From JASFHF01 sp050123335 (GTDB lineage Bacteria; Pseudomonadota; Gammaproteobacteria; UBA12402): 25,165 nucleotides of DNA. A program made the translations under genes and the position numbers. Positions 23,944-25,165 of the stretch are shown here, piece by piece; within the stretch, counting starts at the first letter, position 1, and every line of letters starts with the position of its first letter. The stretch covers positions 1-25,165 of the forward strand of contig JASFHH010000024.1 of the NCBI GenBank assembly GCA_050123335.1, written 5' to 3'. The notes under the pieces were generated by a model that saw nothing but the letters and a program-made list of their open reading frames with translations, made no database searches and was not told the origin of the DNA.

Positions 23944-24203
23944 AGTATTTTTCCCATAAAAAATTAAGCTAAGATATGTATTAACCGATATTTCTCGTCT
24001 TCCAGACAAGAAGCACCATTTATTGTAAATTATAACAGCCAAACCTTAAGGTTTTATTAAATCCGTGATAAATATTTTATTTTTTGGTATTGTTGCATAT
24101 CTATTTGAAATATTGAAAAGATTTATCTGTTTAGAAAGTATTGCGGATAGATATTACATCGTAATTCTACGTAATTTTTTAAGAACGCTTAAATAATTAT
24201 TGG

Positions 24204-25165
24204 TTATTTTCTTCTGAAAAACTTCTGCAGCTTGGACCAAGAATAAGTATTTAATACATCAGGCGCCGCAAGCCAACCTCGACGCGCTTGATCAATACCG
24301 CAGCGCATATAAGTTAGAGTTTCCGCATGATGCGCATCGGTTCCCATCGCAATTTTTACTCCGAACTCTTTCGCCATTTTACAATGCACATCATTTAAAT
24401 CTAATCTATCCGGATGCGCATTTAATTCTAAAAAACAACCACATTCTAATGCTTGCTGCATAATTTTCTCTAAATCAATTTCGTAAGCATCACGCTGATT
24501 GATTAATCTGCCAGTAGGATGTGCTAGAATATTAAAATATTTATTTTCCATGGCGCGCAAAACCCGCTTGGTTTGTTTATCACCTGATAATTTAAATTTA
24601 GAATGAATTGCGCCAATCACAAAATCTAGTTCTTTTAATACATCATCAGATAAATCTAGTGATCCATCTTCCAAAATATCACACTCAATTGATTTTAAAA
24701 TCCGAAAATTTTTAAAAGTCTCGTTTAACTTGTCGATTTTTTTTATTTGCTGCAATAATTGTTTTTCATTCAAGCCATTAGCAATAGTTAAATGTTTTGA
24801 ATGATCCGCAATCGCCAAATATTGATAACCTAGATTTTGCGCAGCTCGCGCCATTTGTTCGATAGTATTTTCACCATCACTTGCTTTAGTATGACAATGA
24901 AAATCACCTTTAATGTCTTTTAAGGTAATTAATTTAGGTAATTTGCTTTTCTGTGCAGCAATGATTTCACCACGATTTTCACGTAACTCTGGTTCAATAT
25001 ATGGTAAATTAATACTTTTATATACTTCTTTTTCTGTTTTACCTGCAATGCGTTTTTTACCTTTAAACACGCCATATTCATTAATTTTTAACTTTTTATG
25101 CTGTGCAATTTTACGCACTTCAATATTGTGTGCTTGCGATCCAGTAAAATATTGCAACGCCGCAC
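24204..25165 (-). CDS. polX: DNA polymerase X family protein PolX, PHP-domain part (5' partial)
   Basis: The frame runs off the right edge; the visible 320 residues are the C-terminal half of a bacterial PolX. After the end of the polymerase part (AALQYFTGSQAHNIEVRKIA, KLNEYGVFKGKKRIAGKTEKEVYKSINLPYIEPELRENRGEI, in pieces) comes the PHP phosphoesterase domain: GDFHCHTKASDGENT, YLAIADHSKHL, GAIHSKF, ILAHPTGRLINQRD, ELNAHPDRLDLND and MGTDAHHAETL, which carry the metal-binding His and Asp residues. The full protein would be a gap-filling DNA polymerase with 3'-5' exonuclease and AP-endonuclease activity in base-excision repair. The TTG at 25157 is not a start; the nucleotidyltransferase domain lies outside. 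Its 3' end is duplicated at 22547-22775. Confidence 0.93.
   Translation of the reverse strand, partial: AALQYFTGSQAHNIEVRKIAQHKKLKINEYGVFKGKKRIAGKTEKEVYKSINLPYIEPELRENRGEIIAAQKSKLPKLITLKDIKGDFHCHTKASDGENTIEQMARAAQNLGYQYLAIADHSKHLTIANGLNEKQLLQQIKKIDKLNETFKNFRILKSIECDILEDGSLDLSDDVLKELDFVIGAIHSKFKLSGDKQTKRVLRAMENKYFNILAHPTGRLINQRDAYEIDLEKIMQQALECGCFLELNAHPDRLDLNDVHCKMAKEFGVKIAMGTDAHHAETLTYMRCGIDQARRGWLAAPDVLNTYSWSKLQKFFRRK

Noticed and set aside
24043..24203. RNA gene or attachment site between the RCC1-like gene and polX
   Set aside because: The stretch is plain AT-rich DNA; I saw no tRNA-like fold, strong hairpin or direct repeat in it.

Overview
The window is AT-rich DNA from a gammaproteobacterium, most likely an intracellular or host-associated lineage of the Legionellales/Coxiellaceae kind. 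The evidence for Gammaproteobacteria is mfd in one co-oriented cluster with a csiV-like gene, the tightly packed run DUF2066 – PerM/AI-2E – hda, and an Mfd and Hda that closely resemble the E. coli proteins. The host-associated lifestyle is an inference from three very AT-rich orphan genes: a PP2C-type phosphatase with a long helical tail, an RCC1-repeat protein, and a helical-repeat + Smr-domain protein.

Layout. (1) 1-6773, plus strand: the 3' five-sixths of mfd (5' end outside the window), a lipoprotein membrane-fusion protein, an ABC ATPase, an ABC-2 permease and a csiV-like gene. (2) 6836-7489, plus: an outer-membrane beta-barrel protein with its own sigma70-like promoter. (3) 7542-9898, minus: macrodomain hydrolase, SH3b protein, DUF4870 membrane protein (these three coupled) and an orphan PAS-receiver protein. 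(4) 10142-11812, plus: the helical-repeat Smr protein. (5) 11874-14922, minus: ppsA and a GNAT acetyltransferase. (6) 15115-18967, plus: class II fructose-bisphosphate aldolase, then DUF2066, PerM-like and hda with 4-nt overlaps. (7) 18981-24203: an accessory block holding the PP2C protein, an unrecognised protein, a decayed copy of polX and the RCC1-like protein. (8) 24204-25165, minus: the PHP-domain end of polX, running off the right edge.

The most distinctive feature is a set of dispersed palindromic elements. They occur in four flavours: CCCGCGG..CCGCGGG (586-694, 7521-7539), GGTGTC..GACACC (799-827, 9954-9970, 15024-15105), GGGACG-GAGCTTTACAT..ATTACAAAGC (4945-5011, and 14283-14401 where a second element is nested inside), and a 116-bp GCTCGCAG-bounded element (8978-9093). 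The first is inserted in frame in mfd and adds about 35 residues, which parallels the Rickettsia palindromic elements. Others sit directly before ribosome binding sites (fba, DUF4870 gene) or between operon genes.

Functionally the core genes cover transcription-coupled repair (mfd), export (HlyD/ABC/permease), envelope upkeep (csiV-like, OMP), gluconeogenesis (ppsA, fba) and replication-initiation control (hda). The hda–polX interval looks like an acquired and rearranged site: the 3' part of polX is duplicated there as a deletion-bearing scar, and the neighbouring unknown gene uses scar sequence for its last codons.
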